Positions 28,327 through 36,813 of a DNA stretch of 64,000 bases are shown here, piece after piece. This stretch comes from a virus. The position numbers were made by a program, and so were the translations under genes. Position 1 is the stretch's first letter, and each line of letters opens with the position of its first letter. The notes beneath the pieces were generated by a model. The model saw nothing but the letters and a program-made list of their open reading frames with translations. It was not told the DNA's origin and ran no database searches. Location: positions 1 through 64,000 of IMG/VR virus record IMGVR_UViG_3300032268_000759; one strand, written 5' to 3'.

Positions 28327-29913
28327 ATGGCAATCTTATCAAAAGTTGGTATAACATCTGGAAGCTTAATTCAAGCAGTTCAAATAACACAAATTATTGA
28401 TGCGTTAACAGCATCAGGTAGTGTGATCGATATTCTAGTAACAGGATCTGTAAATGTAGAAGGTCCTATTCGATTAGGAACACTAGGAGAAAACTCTCAA
28501 TCACCATTAATTTTTAATCCGGATGCGTCTGGAAATTCTGTTTTTTATGCTAAGAATCCTAGTGGTACTCTTACTATAGGTACAGGTGCAAATCCATATG
28601 CTGGTTCAGATTTAATGACTTTAAGTCCATTAGGTGCTTTAGGTGTAACTGGTATAAATGTTGGATTTACTGCTTCTGCTGGTAGTGTTCTTGTGAGTGG
28701 TAAAACAGGTTTAGGTACTACAACTCCTCAAGCTAGATTATCTGTTTCTAATAATGGTTCTCAAAGTATTGAAATGGATTATTCTGCTGTATTAAATGCT
28801 AATTACATTGAAAGCTACAATAGATCATCTTCTGCTCCCTTAGATTTAGTTTATTATATAAGTCCTGGTCCTACAGGTAGTCATAGATTTTATACTAATG
28901 GTGGACAAAGAATGATTATTAATAGAGATGGTTATGTAGGTATAAATACTGCTACTCCAACCGCACCATTAAATGTTAATGGTAATACTATTATTGATGG
29001 TGGTAATTTTACTATATCTAATTCATATCCTAGACTATTTTTAACAGATACAGATAGCAATTCAGATTATAGTTTAATAAATGATAATGGTGGATTTACT
29101 ATTTATGATGATACTAACTCAGCTGTAAGAATGTATATTTTACCTAATGGTAATGTTGGTATAGGAACTGTTTCTCCTAATACTAAATTAGATGTTAATG
29201 GTAATACCACAGTGACAGGTAGTATTACAGCTACAAGTACTATATCTAGTCCTACTATGACTACTACTACTTTTAGTTCTACTAATACTACTAATGTTAA
29301 TACAACAACTACTAATTTTAGTAGTTCAGGAACAGTAACTATAGGTACTCCAGGTGTAACCAATGCAAGCCATATACAGTTTTGGCCTAATGATGCGTCA
29401 GGTAATGCTTATTATATTCAAGACAGTGCTTCTATATTCAGTATAGGTGGTGGAGTTTATGGTTCAGGTACTAGTGTACTTTCAATTAATGGTAGTAATA
29501 ATGTAGGTATTGGTAAAACTACTCCTACTACTAAATTAGATGTAAATGGAAATGTATTAGTTACAGGATCTTTATTAATAACAGGAAATTTAGGCTATGA
29601 AGTTGGGGCTGGTGGTTTTGTATCACAAGCTACATCTAGAACTACTTCAGTTACTATAAATAAAGCATGTGGAACTATAATATTATTCTCAGCAGCAGGT
29701 ACAACTTCTTATACAACATTTACAGTGAATAATAGTTTAGTTGCCGCTACAGATGTGATAATAGTTAATGCTCGACAATCTACTAATCTTTATGAAACAT
29801 TTGTCACTGAAGTAGGTACAGGTAGTTTTAAAATTACTTTTAGATCAACAGGTGGAGTAGCAACAGATTCATTATTTATAAGTTTTGCTATTATTAAAGC
29901 TGTCACAACTTAA
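28327..29913 (+). CDS. Tail fibre or receptor-binding protein, 528 aa
   Basis: Three or more copies of a VGIGTxxPxxKLDVNG motif (GYVGINTATPTAPLNVNG, NVGIGTVSPNTKLDVNG, NVGIGKTTPTTKLDVNG) are typical of phage fibres and Bacteroidota adhesins. Between them are Ser/Thr/Asn-rich beta repeats, including a block of almost only Ser, Thr and Asn (about residues 305-340). The last 110 residues are a separate globular domain, a likely receptor-binding tip. Preceded by a late-type motif. Confidence 0.75.
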   Translation: MAILSKVGITSGSLIQAVQITQIIDALTASGSVIDILVTGSVNVEGPIRLGTLGENSQSPLIFNPDASGNSVFYAKNPSGTLTIGTGANPYAGSDLMTLSPLGALGVTGINVGFTASAGSVLVSGKTGLGTTTPQARLSVSNNGSQSIEMDYSAVLNANYIESYNRSSSAPLDLVYYISPGPTGSHRFYTNGGQRMIINRDGYVGINTATPTAPLNVNGNTIIDGGNFTISNSYPRLFLTDTDSNSDYSLINDNGGFTIYDDTNSAVRMYILPNGNVGIGTVSPNTKLDVNGNTTVTGSITATSTISSPTMTTTTFSSTNTTNVNTTTTNFSSSGTVTIGTPGVTNASHIQFWPNDASGNAYYIQDSASIFSIGGGVYGSGTSVLSINGSNNVGIGKTTPTTKLDVNGNVLVTGSLLITGNLGYEVGAGGFVSQATSRTTSVTINKACGTIILFSAAGTTSYTTFTVNNSLVAATDVIIVNARQSTNLYETFVTEVGTGSFKITFRSTGGVATDSLFISFAIIKAVTT

Positions 29914-29922
29914 TATTTAATA
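29913..29922 (+). promoter_or_regulatory. Late-type motif variant ATATTTAATA
   Basis: It begins on the last base of the tail fibre stop, 22 bases before the ATG at 29945; differs from the consensus at one or two positions. Confidence 0.35.
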
Positions 29923-29944
29923 AATACAATCAATAATTAAACAT

Positions 29945-30535
29945 ATGGCTTACACAAGAGAACAAATCGAAGCAGCTGTTAAAGCAAAAGGTTATGTATG
30001 GTTTGAAGGAGCAAAAGATTATGACATTAACATTGTTGGTGTTCGTAACTCAGCTACTGGAAATAAAGTTACTAATGTATTTGATGATACAATGACTGTA
30101 TCTTACAAAGTAAATGGAGCATGGATGTTTAAACAATGGTCTTGTACCACTGATCCAGGTACTAAAGGAGTTAAAGAATTCCATAACACAGCAGGTGTTG
30201 CTCGTTTAGTTGAAGGACAGTATCGTGGTTCACATGCACTTGGTTTACATCAAGGTAAGTATGAAGCTTTAAAACAAGCTAAACCAGTTAAGGTATACCG
30301 TGATGCTAATAAGGACATGACTTATGATGAGTCTAAAATTCAAGAAGGTATTTTTGGTATTAACATTCATAAAGCAGGTGTTGATTCAACTTATGTTGAG
30401 AACTGGTCTGAAGGATGTCAAGTATTTAAAAAGGCAGCAAACTTTGAAGAGTTTATGACTATTGCTCGTCAAGCAGCTAAAATTCATGGTCCATCATTTA
30501 CTTATACTTTAATTGAAAGTTCAGACATAAAGTAA
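29945..30535 (+). CDS. L,D-transpeptidase-like (YkuD-like) phage protein
   Basis: FGINIHKAG (His near residue 140) followed by NWSEGCQVF (Cys near 158) matches the H...SxGC catalytic layout of YkuD-type enzymes. These act on peptidoglycan peptides; in phages related proteins occur near tail or lysis genes. No signal peptide. It could be a virion-associated wall enzyme or a lysis accessory; activity is inferred from the motif only. Confidence 0.6.
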   Translation: MAYTREQIEAAVKAKGYVWFEGAKDYDINIVGVRNSATGNKVTNVFDDTMTVSYKVNGAWMFKQWSCTTDPGTKGVKEFHNTAGVARLVEGQYRGSHALGLHQGKYEALKQAKPVKVYRDANKDMTYDESKIQEGIFGINIHKAGVDSTYVENWSEGCQVFKKAANFEEFMTIARQAAKIHGPSFTYTLIESSDIK

Positions 30536-30582
30536 TGGAAGAGTACCCTGATTTTATTGATAATTATGATTTATAAGAAACG

Positions 30583-30614
30583 TTTGGCTCCCCAGGGAGC
30601 CTTCGTTATCTTTA
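30583..30614 (+). promoter_or_regulatory. Promoter P30 with built-in hairpin
   Basis: TTTGGCT 30583-30589, spacer, G, TTATCTTTA 30606-30614 (one change). GGCTCC-CCAG-GGAGCC then TTCGTT is terminator-like. ATG after 4 bases, probably leaderless. Confidence 0.8.
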
Positions 30615-30618
30615 CACT

Positions 30619-30939
30619 ATGAGTGAAAAGAAAGGTAATACAGTTAAAATTGAGTATGGTTTTGATACTTGGAAGTGTCTTGAGATATATGTTGAGTCAT
30701 TAGAAAGATGGCATCGTGTCACAGCTCGTGAATTTAGATCATATAGTGGTAAACGTAGAGTAACTACTTGGGATAAAGAGGATAATATAATTCACACTGA
30801 ACATAATGGTCCAGTATATTATTTCATGACTAATAATGTTTGTAAAGAACCTGATGGAAATAAAGTACAACATTTAGTTACACTTGAAAAAATGAAGCCA
30901 CGTATGTTTGAAGAATATGCTTTGGCTTCCCAGGAATAA
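30619..30939 (+). CDS. Hypothetical protein, 106 aa
   Basis: MSEKKGNTVKIEYGFDTWKC; beta-rich with HRVTAREFRSYSGKRRVT. The codons for the final Ala-Leu-Ala-Ser contain the -33 element of promoter P31. No family is recognised. Confidence 0.65.
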   Translation: MSEKKGNTVKIEYGFDTWKCLEIYVESLERWHRVTAREFRSYSGKRRVTTWDKEDNIIHTEHNGPVYYFMTNNVCKEPDGNKVQHLVTLEKMKPRMFEEYALASQE

Positions 30940-30952
30940 GATGTTATATTTA
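30921..30952 (+). promoter_or_regulatory. Promoter P31, inside the preceding gene
   Basis: TTTGGCT 30921-30927 is coding; G and TTATATTTA end at 30952. Drives the VWA/metalloprotease gene at 30980. Confidence 0.85.
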
Positions 30953-30979
30953 AGATGTAAAAATTAATAAATAAAAGTT

Positions 30980-32230
30980 ATGATAGACAATGTACACTCA
31001 GAGATTGCAAAGTACTCTAAAACTTTGATGTTTAAAGAACCATTTTATGGTTTATTTTTAATTGGTTTAAATAAAAAATTAAATAAAGGTATTGGTACAG
31101 CTTGTGTCTGTAAAGAAAACATCAATACCTCATTAATGATTAATCCAGATTTTTGGGTTAAACAAGATGAACAAACCAAAGTAGCTATTCTAAAACATGA
31201 GTTGTTACATATAGCATTTCACCATTTAACTCAATTAGATTCTTATAGTGATAAAGAGTTATTAAATATAGCAGCTGATATTGAGATCAATCAATTTATT
31301 GAAGATGTTTGGAAAGGTAAAACTTGGGAGGGTTTAGAAATAAATAAAAAACCATTTAAAGCACTTAGTTTACCTAAAAGAGCAGGTACTAGAGTTTATT
31401 ATGATTTATTAAAAAAGGAAGTTGATGATAATCCTGATGGTGATGTAGCTAAAATGTTAGGTGCTTTAAAAGACGCAGCTAATGGAGGAGCAGGATCAGA
31501 AATAACTGTAACTTTAGGTGATGGTTCAACTATGACTGTACCTTGTTCTCATGAAATGTGGAAAGAGTTTGAGGGAATGAGTGAAGCAGATAAGAAATTA
31601 TTAGGTAAACAAATTGATCATCAATTAAAAGAAGTAGCTAATATTACTAATAAATCAAGAGGCACCATACCATCAGAAATGGTAGAATATATTAATGGTT
31701 TATTTGAAATTGAAGAAGCAGTAATTGATTGGAAGGCGTATTTAAGACGCTTTAATGGTATGGCTACCAAAGTATATACTAAGAAAACTAGACGTAAATT
31801 AAACAAACGTTTTGTCGGTAATCCCGCACTTAAAATTAAACAACGTAAAAACACTTTAGTAGCAATTGATACTTCAGGTTCAGTTAGTAATAAAGATTTA
31901 GAGGAATTTTTTAATGAAATACATCATATTCATAAAACAGGTACTGAAGTAGATATTATTGAGTGTGATGCGGTTATTCAGAGAGTTTATAAGTATGATG
32001 GTAAACAAAAAGATAAAATAGAAGTTAAAGGTAGAGGAGGAACAGCATTTGAACCTGTAATTAAATATTTAAATACTCATAAAGGTAAATATCAAAATAT
32101 TATTTATTTGACTGATGGTGAATGTCCAGCACCTTCTACTAAACCAGCTAGACCTATATTATGGGTTATAAGTGAAAGTGGAACTATGGGAGATGATTTA
32201 CCAGGTGCTAAAGTTCAAATCAAAAGATAA
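30980..32230 (+). CDS. VWA-like protein with HExxH metalloprotease-like domain
   Basis: KHELLHIAFHH (about residues 72-82) is a zinc-protease helix; AADIEINQFIE follows, as in the putative metallopeptidase domain fused to VWA-like domains (DUF2201 type). The C-terminal part has a MIDAS-type DTSGSVS (about 296-302) and YLTDGECPAP. It pairs with the MoxR-like ATPase downstream. Such AAA+/VWA pairs remodel protein complexes or insert cofactors. Confidence 0.85.
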   Translation: MIDNVHSEIAKYSKTLMFKEPFYGLFLIGLNKKLNKGIGTACVCKENINTSLMINPDFWVKQDEQTKVAILKHELLHIAFHHLTQLDSYSDKELLNIAADIEINQFIEDVWKGKTWEGLEINKKPFKALSLPKRAGTRVYYDLLKKEVDDNPDGDVAKMLGALKDAANGGAGSEITVTLGDGSTMTVPCSHEMWKEFEGMSEADKKLLGKQIDHQLKEVANITNKSRGTIPSEMVEYINGLFEIEEAVIDWKAYLRRFNGMATKVYTKKTRRKLNKRFVGNPALKIKQRKNTLVAIDTSGSVSNKDLEEFFNEIHHIHKTGTEVDIIECDAVIQRVYKYDGKQKDKIEVKGRGGTAFEPVIKYLNTHKGKYQNIIYLTDGECPAPSTKPARPILWVISESGTMGDDLPGAKVQIKR

Positions 32231-32234
32231 TAGG

Positions 32235-32266
32235 TTTGGCTTTTCAGAACTATTATGTTATATTTA
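32235..32266 (+). promoter_or_regulatory. Promoter P32
   Basis: TTTGGCT 32235-32241, spacer, G, TTATATTTA 32258-32266. Drives the MoxR-like gene. Confidence 0.85.
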
Positions 32267-32308
32267 CAATGTTAAAAAGATAAAATAATAATTAAAAAAA
32301 TAAAGGTT

Positions 32309-33496
32309 ATGGCTAAAAAAACAACAAAAACAGAAGCGTTATCGTTAAATCCAAACGAATTAAAGGATTTTTTAAAACACATCATTACTAATAATCGTTA
32401 TTTACAGGATAATAATAAGATTCCTGTATCAACTGAGGTAGTAGGTGAATCAGGTATTGGTAAAACATCATCAATTATTCAACTAGCTGAAGAGTTAGAT
32501 TTGAGTTTTGTTAAATTAAATTTAGCTCAAATTGAAGAAATAGGTGACTTAGTAGGATTTCCAATCCGTCAATTTGAAATGGAACTAGATGGTTCTAAAT
32601 TATGGATTGATGAACATGCATTTGATGAGTATAGGAAATTAGGTTATAATTCAACTTCTAAAAATAGAATGAGTTATTGTCCACCTGAATGGATTGCTGG
32701 CAAATCAAATGGAGGTATTTTATTATTAGATGATTGGAATAGAGCTGACATTAGGTTTATTCAAGCTGTAATGGAATTAATAGATCGTCAACAATATATT
32801 AGTTGGAAGTTACCTAAAGATTGGCATATTATTTTAACCGCTAATCCTGATAATGGTGACTATTTAGTTAACAGTATTGATACCGCCCAAAAAACACGTT
32901 TTATCTCAGCTAATCTTAAATTTGATTTAAACAGTTGGGGTAAGTGGGCAGAGGAGAATGGGTTAGATGGTCGTTGTATAAATTTCTTATTAATGCATCC
33001 TGAATTAGTTACTAAGGAAATAAATGCTAGGAGTATAGTAATGTTCTTTAATTCAATATCATCTATTAAAACATTTGAAGAACAATTATCATTAATTCAG
33101 ATGATTGGTGAAGGTAGTGTTGGTACTGAGTTTGCTAGTTTATTTACAATGTTTATTAATAATAAATTAGATAAGATGATTTCACCACAAAACATATTTG
33201 AACAAGATGAGAAATATGTTATGAATACTCTAAAAGGTTTAGTAGGTAAAGATAAAAATTATAGAGCAGATATTGCCTCAACATTAGGTACTAGGGTTGT
33301 TAATTATTTAGATGTTTATTCTAAAACAAATAAAATTGAAAAACCATTAATAGATCGTTTAAGTAAAATTGTTACAGATGAGATTTTTGCTACTGATATT
33401 TGTTATCAAATGGTAAAATCAATTTATAATAATAATCCAAGTAAATTTAATTTATTAATGTTAAATAAAGATTTAGTTAAGTATATTATTAAATAA
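32309..33496 (+). CDS. MoxR-like AAA+ ATPase
   Basis: Walker A GESGIGKTS (about residues 46-54), Walker B ILLLDDWNRAD (about 137-147), then AVMELIDRQQYISWKLP and ILTANPDNGDYLVNSID (sensor 1 region) are typical of the MoxR/CbbQ group. It should be an ATP-driven chaperone partner of the VWA protein upstream. Each of the two has its own class 1 promoter. Confidence 0.88.
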   Translation: MAKKTTKTEALSLNPNELKDFLKHIITNNRYLQDNNKIPVSTEVVGESGIGKTSSIIQLAEELDLSFVKLNLAQIEEIGDLVGFPIRQFEMELDGSKLWIDEHAFDEYRKLGYNSTSKNRMSYCPPEWIAGKSNGGILLLDDWNRADIRFIQAVMELIDRQQYISWKLPKDWHIILTANPDNGDYLVNSIDTAQKTRFISANLKFDLNSWGKWAEENGLDGRCINFLLMHPELVTKEINARSIVMFFNSISSIKTFEEQLSLIQMIGEGSVGTEFASLFTMFINNKLDKMISPQNIFEQDEKYVMNTLKGLVGKDKNYRADIASTLGTRVVNYLDVYSKTNKIEKPLIDRLSKIVTDEIFATDICYQMVKSIYNNNPSKFNLLMLNKDLVKYIIK

Positions 33497-33498
33497 TG

Positions 33499-33530
33499 TT
33501 TGGCTCCTCAGGGAGCCTTCATTATATTTA
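33499..33530 (+). promoter_or_regulatory. Promoter P33 with built-in hairpin
   Basis: TTTGGCT 33499-33505, spacer, A, TTATATTTA 33522-33530. GGCTCC-TCAG-GGAGCC then TTCATT. Drives 33558. Confidence 0.85.
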
Positions 33531-33557
33531 TGATGTAAAAAATAAAAAATAAAGGTT

Positions 33558-34682
33558 ATGATAAAAAACAGCACATTAAAAACACACATTATTACTCAAA
33601 TCAATTATAATAATCATGGTGATTCTATGACTTATAATAATTGGAATAGAAGTTTTTACTTTGATTCACTTCAAATTAATAAATTAAGACTTAAAATTAA
33701 TCAATTATTAGAAAATAATAATACTTTAAGTAGTAGTGATTTGATTTATACTAATTCTTCTAGTGATATTCCTCGTTTTAAATTAAAAGAATTTATGATT
33801 GAAAAAGGTATTAATCGTACCTCTAGAATAGAACAAAGTACTTGTATTTTATTAAGTAAAAAATTATTACAAGAACTAAAAGGAATGAAAAAATTATTTG
33901 ATGATAAAGAAATAATATATTTTGTTAGTGAAGAAGTAGCTAGTATGTTATATAATGGATGGAATAATGATAAAAACTATTATGTTAAACCAGAAAAACC
34001 AAGTTTTAATGTAGATAAATGGTTATATTTACCAGAGTGGGTTATCAAACCATCAACAAATTATAATGTTTCTCTAACTAATTCTAAAAAATATGGTAAA
34101 TATGTTCCTACTCATTTTACTAAAGAAGAAGTATATATGATAGATCATAGAAGTAAAAAGTGGGTTGATTTATTAGACACAGTTAATTTCTTATATGAAA
34201 ATCCTAATATTAAAGTAGTATTTGATGAGGATTTATTTAAAGATCTTAATAAAGAAGGTATGGTTTTAGATTCAGATATAGAATCAACTTTAAAAGATAT
34301 GATTTATAGTAAAGATAAAGATAATATTAAATTAGGTTTAGAATTGATTTCTAATCTAGAGGTAAATGATCATACTTTATATAAAATGTCTTTACTATTA
34401 AATAACTTTATTAATATGGGTGGTGATAGACTTAATAGAAGTAATAGAGCTCAAATAACTCAATTATCTATGAATAATCGTAATTTAAAAACACTTTTAA
34501 ATACATTTAAAACTAAAGAAATATATTGGGATAGAGATTGGAAAACATTTGCTTCAGGTTTAATTAAAAACTTTAGAGGTACAGAACATGAAATACTAAT
34601 TAAAGAGTATTTTATTGATAAATTAAATAATGAGTTTGCATCATTATCAGGAGTAAAAATAGAGGATATTAAATTTGCTTAA
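33558..34682 (+). CDS. Hypothetical protein linked to the MoxR/VWA pair, 374 aa
   Basis: No domain is recognised. It is Asn/Lys-rich, mixed alpha/beta, with no signal peptide. Position after the MoxR and VWA genes, and similar expression, suggests it is their substrate or a third subunit; this is inference from context alone. Confidence 0.65.
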   Translation: MIKNSTLKTHIITQINYNNHGDSMTYNNWNRSFYFDSLQINKLRLKINQLLENNNTLSSSDLIYTNSSSDIPRFKLKEFMIEKGINRTSRIEQSTCILLSKKLLQELKGMKKLFDDKEIIYFVSEEVASMLYNGWNNDKNYYVKPEKPSFNVDKWLYLPEWVIKPSTNYNVSLTNSKKYGKYVPTHFTKEEVYMIDHRSKKWVDLLDTVNFLYENPNIKVVFDEDLFKDLNKEGMVLDSDIESTLKDMIYSKDKDNIKLGLELISNLEVNDHTLYKMSLLLNNFINMGGDRLNRSNRAQITQLSMNNRNLKTLLNTFKTKEIYWDRDWKTFASGLIKNFRGTEHEILIKEYFIDKLNNEFASLSGVKIEDIKFA

Positions 34683-34732
34683 GTAAAATATCTATATTAT
34701 ATTATAAACAAATAAAATAAGTTAAAACAAAA

Positions 34733-34915
34733 ATGAAAAAAGTAATCGTTTTAGTTGCTATTGCAACAGTATTTATGTCATGTACATCAAATAACAATTC
34801 AAATTCAGGTCTATTAGGTGGTGATTCAGCTACAGTATCAGTTGATTCTACAAATGTAGAATGTTGTGATTCAACAGCATTAGAATCAGCTATTCAAGAT
34901 ACATTTACAAACTAG
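34733..34915 (+). CDS. Small lipoprotein, 60 aa
   Basis: MKKVIVLVAIATVFMSC is a type II signal peptide; the mature part is Ser/Asn-rich, then acidic with a Cys pair (VECCDSTAL). Small phage lipoproteins often block superinfection or modify the envelope, but nothing specific is shown here. Confidence 0.65.
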   Translation: MKKVIVLVAIATVFMSCTSNNNSNSGLLGGDSATVSVDSTNVECCDSTALESAIQDTFTN

Positions 34916-34936
34916 TATCACAAGAATTACAGTTTT

Positions 34937-34983
34937 AATTCCCAATAAAGACTAGAAGATATTCTAGAAACTAATTGGGGATT
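34937..34983 (+). terminator. Nested inverted repeat, probable terminator
   Basis: A 10-bp outer stem (34937-34946 with 34974-34983, one G-T pair) encloses CTAGAA-GATA-TTCTAG (34952-34967). It is followed by a pyrimidine-rich TTCTTCTTGCCTT and the next ATG 13 bases on, so it could also control translation. Confidence 0.6.
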
Positions 34984-34995
34984 TCTTCTTGCCTT

Positions 34996-35412
34996 ATGGA
35001 CATAGAAAAAATATTTGACTTATTTGATACACCAGATGAACCTAAAAAACAGGTCATAATGGATATAAGTGAGCATCCTGCTTTTTGGATAGGTATGTTT
35101 CGTAAAATTATTATGAATCATTCTAACTTTAATTCAGCCCAATTATCTGTCTTTAAAACGGCTTTCCCTAATATGGACATAAACGATATTAGGAACGCAG
35201 GTGAGTTTATTATATACACTAGATCATACGAATTCTTACAGAAATTAAATATTGAGCGTGAGTTCGATTTACAGATATTAAAAGATAGCACTTCTATTGA
35301 GTTAGTTGTGTCTTTAAAATTATCTATTTCATATTTTGAAAGTATTGAAGAATATGAAAAATGTGCCTTTTTAATAAAGATTTTAACAATAGTGGAAGAA
35401 GGTTTAACCTAA
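34996..35412 (+). CDS. Hypothetical protein with UVR-like C-terminus, 138 aa
   Basis: The frame is open from a TTG at 34975 within the inverted repeat; ATG 34996 (MDIEKIFDLFDTPDEPKKQV) is chosen. The end (ISYFESIEEYEKCAFLIKIL) resembles that of the protein at 2149. Helical throughout. It starts the T4-like block leading to the late sigma factor. Confidence 0.65.
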   Translation: MDIEKIFDLFDTPDEPKKQVIMDISEHPAFWIGMFRKIIMNHSNFNSAQLSVFKTAFPNMDINDIRNAGEFIIYTRSYEFLQKLNIEREFDLQILKDSTSIELVVSLKLSISYFESIEEYEKCAFLIKILTIVEEGLT

Positions 35413-35539
35413 GTTAGGCCTTTTACCTATTAATACGTATCTTCTAATTACGGAAATAGGGAATTAGGGAACAGGAAAAAAATGAGATTAGAGAGAATGA
35501 ATAAGGTAACAGATGAAATAAACGAGAAAATAAAATAAT

Positions 35540-35740
35540 ATGAGATACAGAGAATTAACAACACGCAAGATCGAGAACATCGAGGGACAGCTGAAAGCGC
35601 TGAAATTTATGGTAAACAGAGGAGAACCAATACAAGATTTTCTTAATACTATAGAACATACTGAAAGTATCTTAGCTGAAGTAAAATCACTTCTCCAACA
35701 AGAACCACTCTCAGCAGATGAAGGATTTGGATTACAATAA
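35540..35740 (+). CDS. Small coiled-coil protein, 66 aa
   Basis: MRYRELTTRKIENIEGQLKA and ESILAEVKSLLQQ give a helical hairpin or coiled coil. Preceded by a 127-base gap containing only an 18-codon ORF (35482-35538). No function known. Confidence 0.6.
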   Translation: MRYRELTTRKIENIEGQLKALKFMVNRGEPIQDFLNTIEHTESILAEVKSLLQQEPLSADEGFGLQ

Positions 35741-35757
35741 TTTAATACTAAATAGTT

Positions 35758-36540
35758 ATGACATTAACAGCAGAACAAATACAAGAAAATTGGGATATAC
35801 TAATGTCTCAAATTGATACTTATATTTCTGAACCTCGTAGAACTAAACTTAAAGAATTCTATTCTAAATTTCAGGAACGTATTATGATGATGCCTGCATC
35901 ACATAAGAAAGAGTACCATAATGCTATGCCTGGAGGATATGTAGAACATGTTGTTCGAGTTATAGATTGTTCACTTAAAATAAATAATATTTGGGAAGAA
36001 ATGGGAGTAGATAATACTACATATACTCTTGAAGAATTAGTATTTTCAGCTTTGAATCATGACTTAGGTAAAATTGGAGATGAAGAAAATGAATCATATA
36101 TCCCTCAGACTGATCAATGGAGACGAGATAAGCTAGGAGAAGAATATATGTTTAACTCTAAGATACCATTTGCATCAGTACCTGATCGAGGTTTATTCCT
36201 ATTACAATCTCATGGTATCCAGTATACATTTAATGAGATGATTACTATCCAGACTCATGATGGTTTATATGATGAGGCAAATAAGAAATATTTAATGACT
36301 TATATGCCAGAACAAAAACCACGTACTGCTTTACCATTTATAATTCATCAAGGTGATTTTATGGCCGCCAGAATTGAGTGGGAACGTGATTGGCTACCTA
36401 AATTAAACTCAAACGTGCCTAACACAGGAAAAAATAGTACATTGTCGAATAAATCAGATACTAAAAAACTCCCAACTAAATCTAAAGCTCTTAGTAGTAT
36501 TAAGAGTGCAGGATTAATGAATATGTTAGATAATTTATGA
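35758..36540 (+). CDS. HD-domain phosphohydrolase
   Basis: GGYVEHVVRVIDCSL supplies the first His, FSALNHDLGKIGDE the HD pair (about residues 101-102), and QSHGIQ and IHQGDFMAARIEWE the later metal-binding positions. HD enzymes hydrolyse phosphate esters of nucleotides; dNTPase or cyclic-nucleotide activity are both possible. The tail (residues 215-260) is Ser/Lys-rich. It overlaps the next gene by 4 bases and is in the transcription unit of the late sigma factor. Confidence 0.8.
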   Translation: MTLTAEQIQENWDILMSQIDTYISEPRRTKLKEFYSKFQERIMMMPASHKKEYHNAMPGGYVEHVVRVIDCSLKINNIWEEMGVDNTTYTLEELVFSALNHDLGKIGDEENESYIPQTDQWRRDKLGEEYMFNSKIPFASVPDRGLFLLQSHGIQYTFNEMITIQTHDGLYDEANKKYLMTYMPEQKPRTALPFIIHQGDFMAARIEWERDWLPKLNSNVPNTGKNSTLSNKSDTKKLPTKSKALSSIKSAGLMNMLDNL

Positions 36541-36812
36541 TAGCAATAATAACAACATTAAGCGTTTTGGTCGTGATCTTAGGATTCACGACCATTAATC
36601 TTTTGCGAAAAAATGAAAAAGCAGAAGATATTATATTCTCATATAGAGAATACATTACTCAAGTCACAGAGGTAATTGATCAATCTAGTAAAAAATTAGA
36701 TGAAATTGATCAAAAAGGTATATTTAAAAGTGATGATGAAATTGGTTGGTTTTTTGAGAAAGTAAAATTAATTCAAGAAATATTAGACCAATATAGATTA
36801 AAAAACTTTTAA
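36537..36812 (+). CDS. Membrane-anchored conserved T4-like protein, 91 aa
   Basis: One N-terminal membrane helix (IAIITTLSVLVVILGFTTINLL), a coiled coil, then IFKSDDEIGWFFEKVKLIQE. The SDDEIGWFF segment is one I recall from small proteins encoded next to the late sigma factor in T4-like phages of environmental bacteria. Confidence 0.65.
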   Translation: MIAIITTLSVLVVILGFTTINLLRKNEKAEDIIFSYREYITQVTEVIDQSSKKLDEIDQKGIFKSDDEIGWFFEKVKLIQEILDQYRLKNF

Positions 36813-36813
36813 T

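Noticed and set aside
30535-30576. 13-codon ORF overlapping the stop of the transpeptidase-like gene
   Set aside because: Too short to support, although the TAATG overlap is suggestive.
35482-35538. 18-codon ORF in the gap before 35540
   Set aside because: Too short and without a promoter or recognisable features; the gap otherwise shows nothing.
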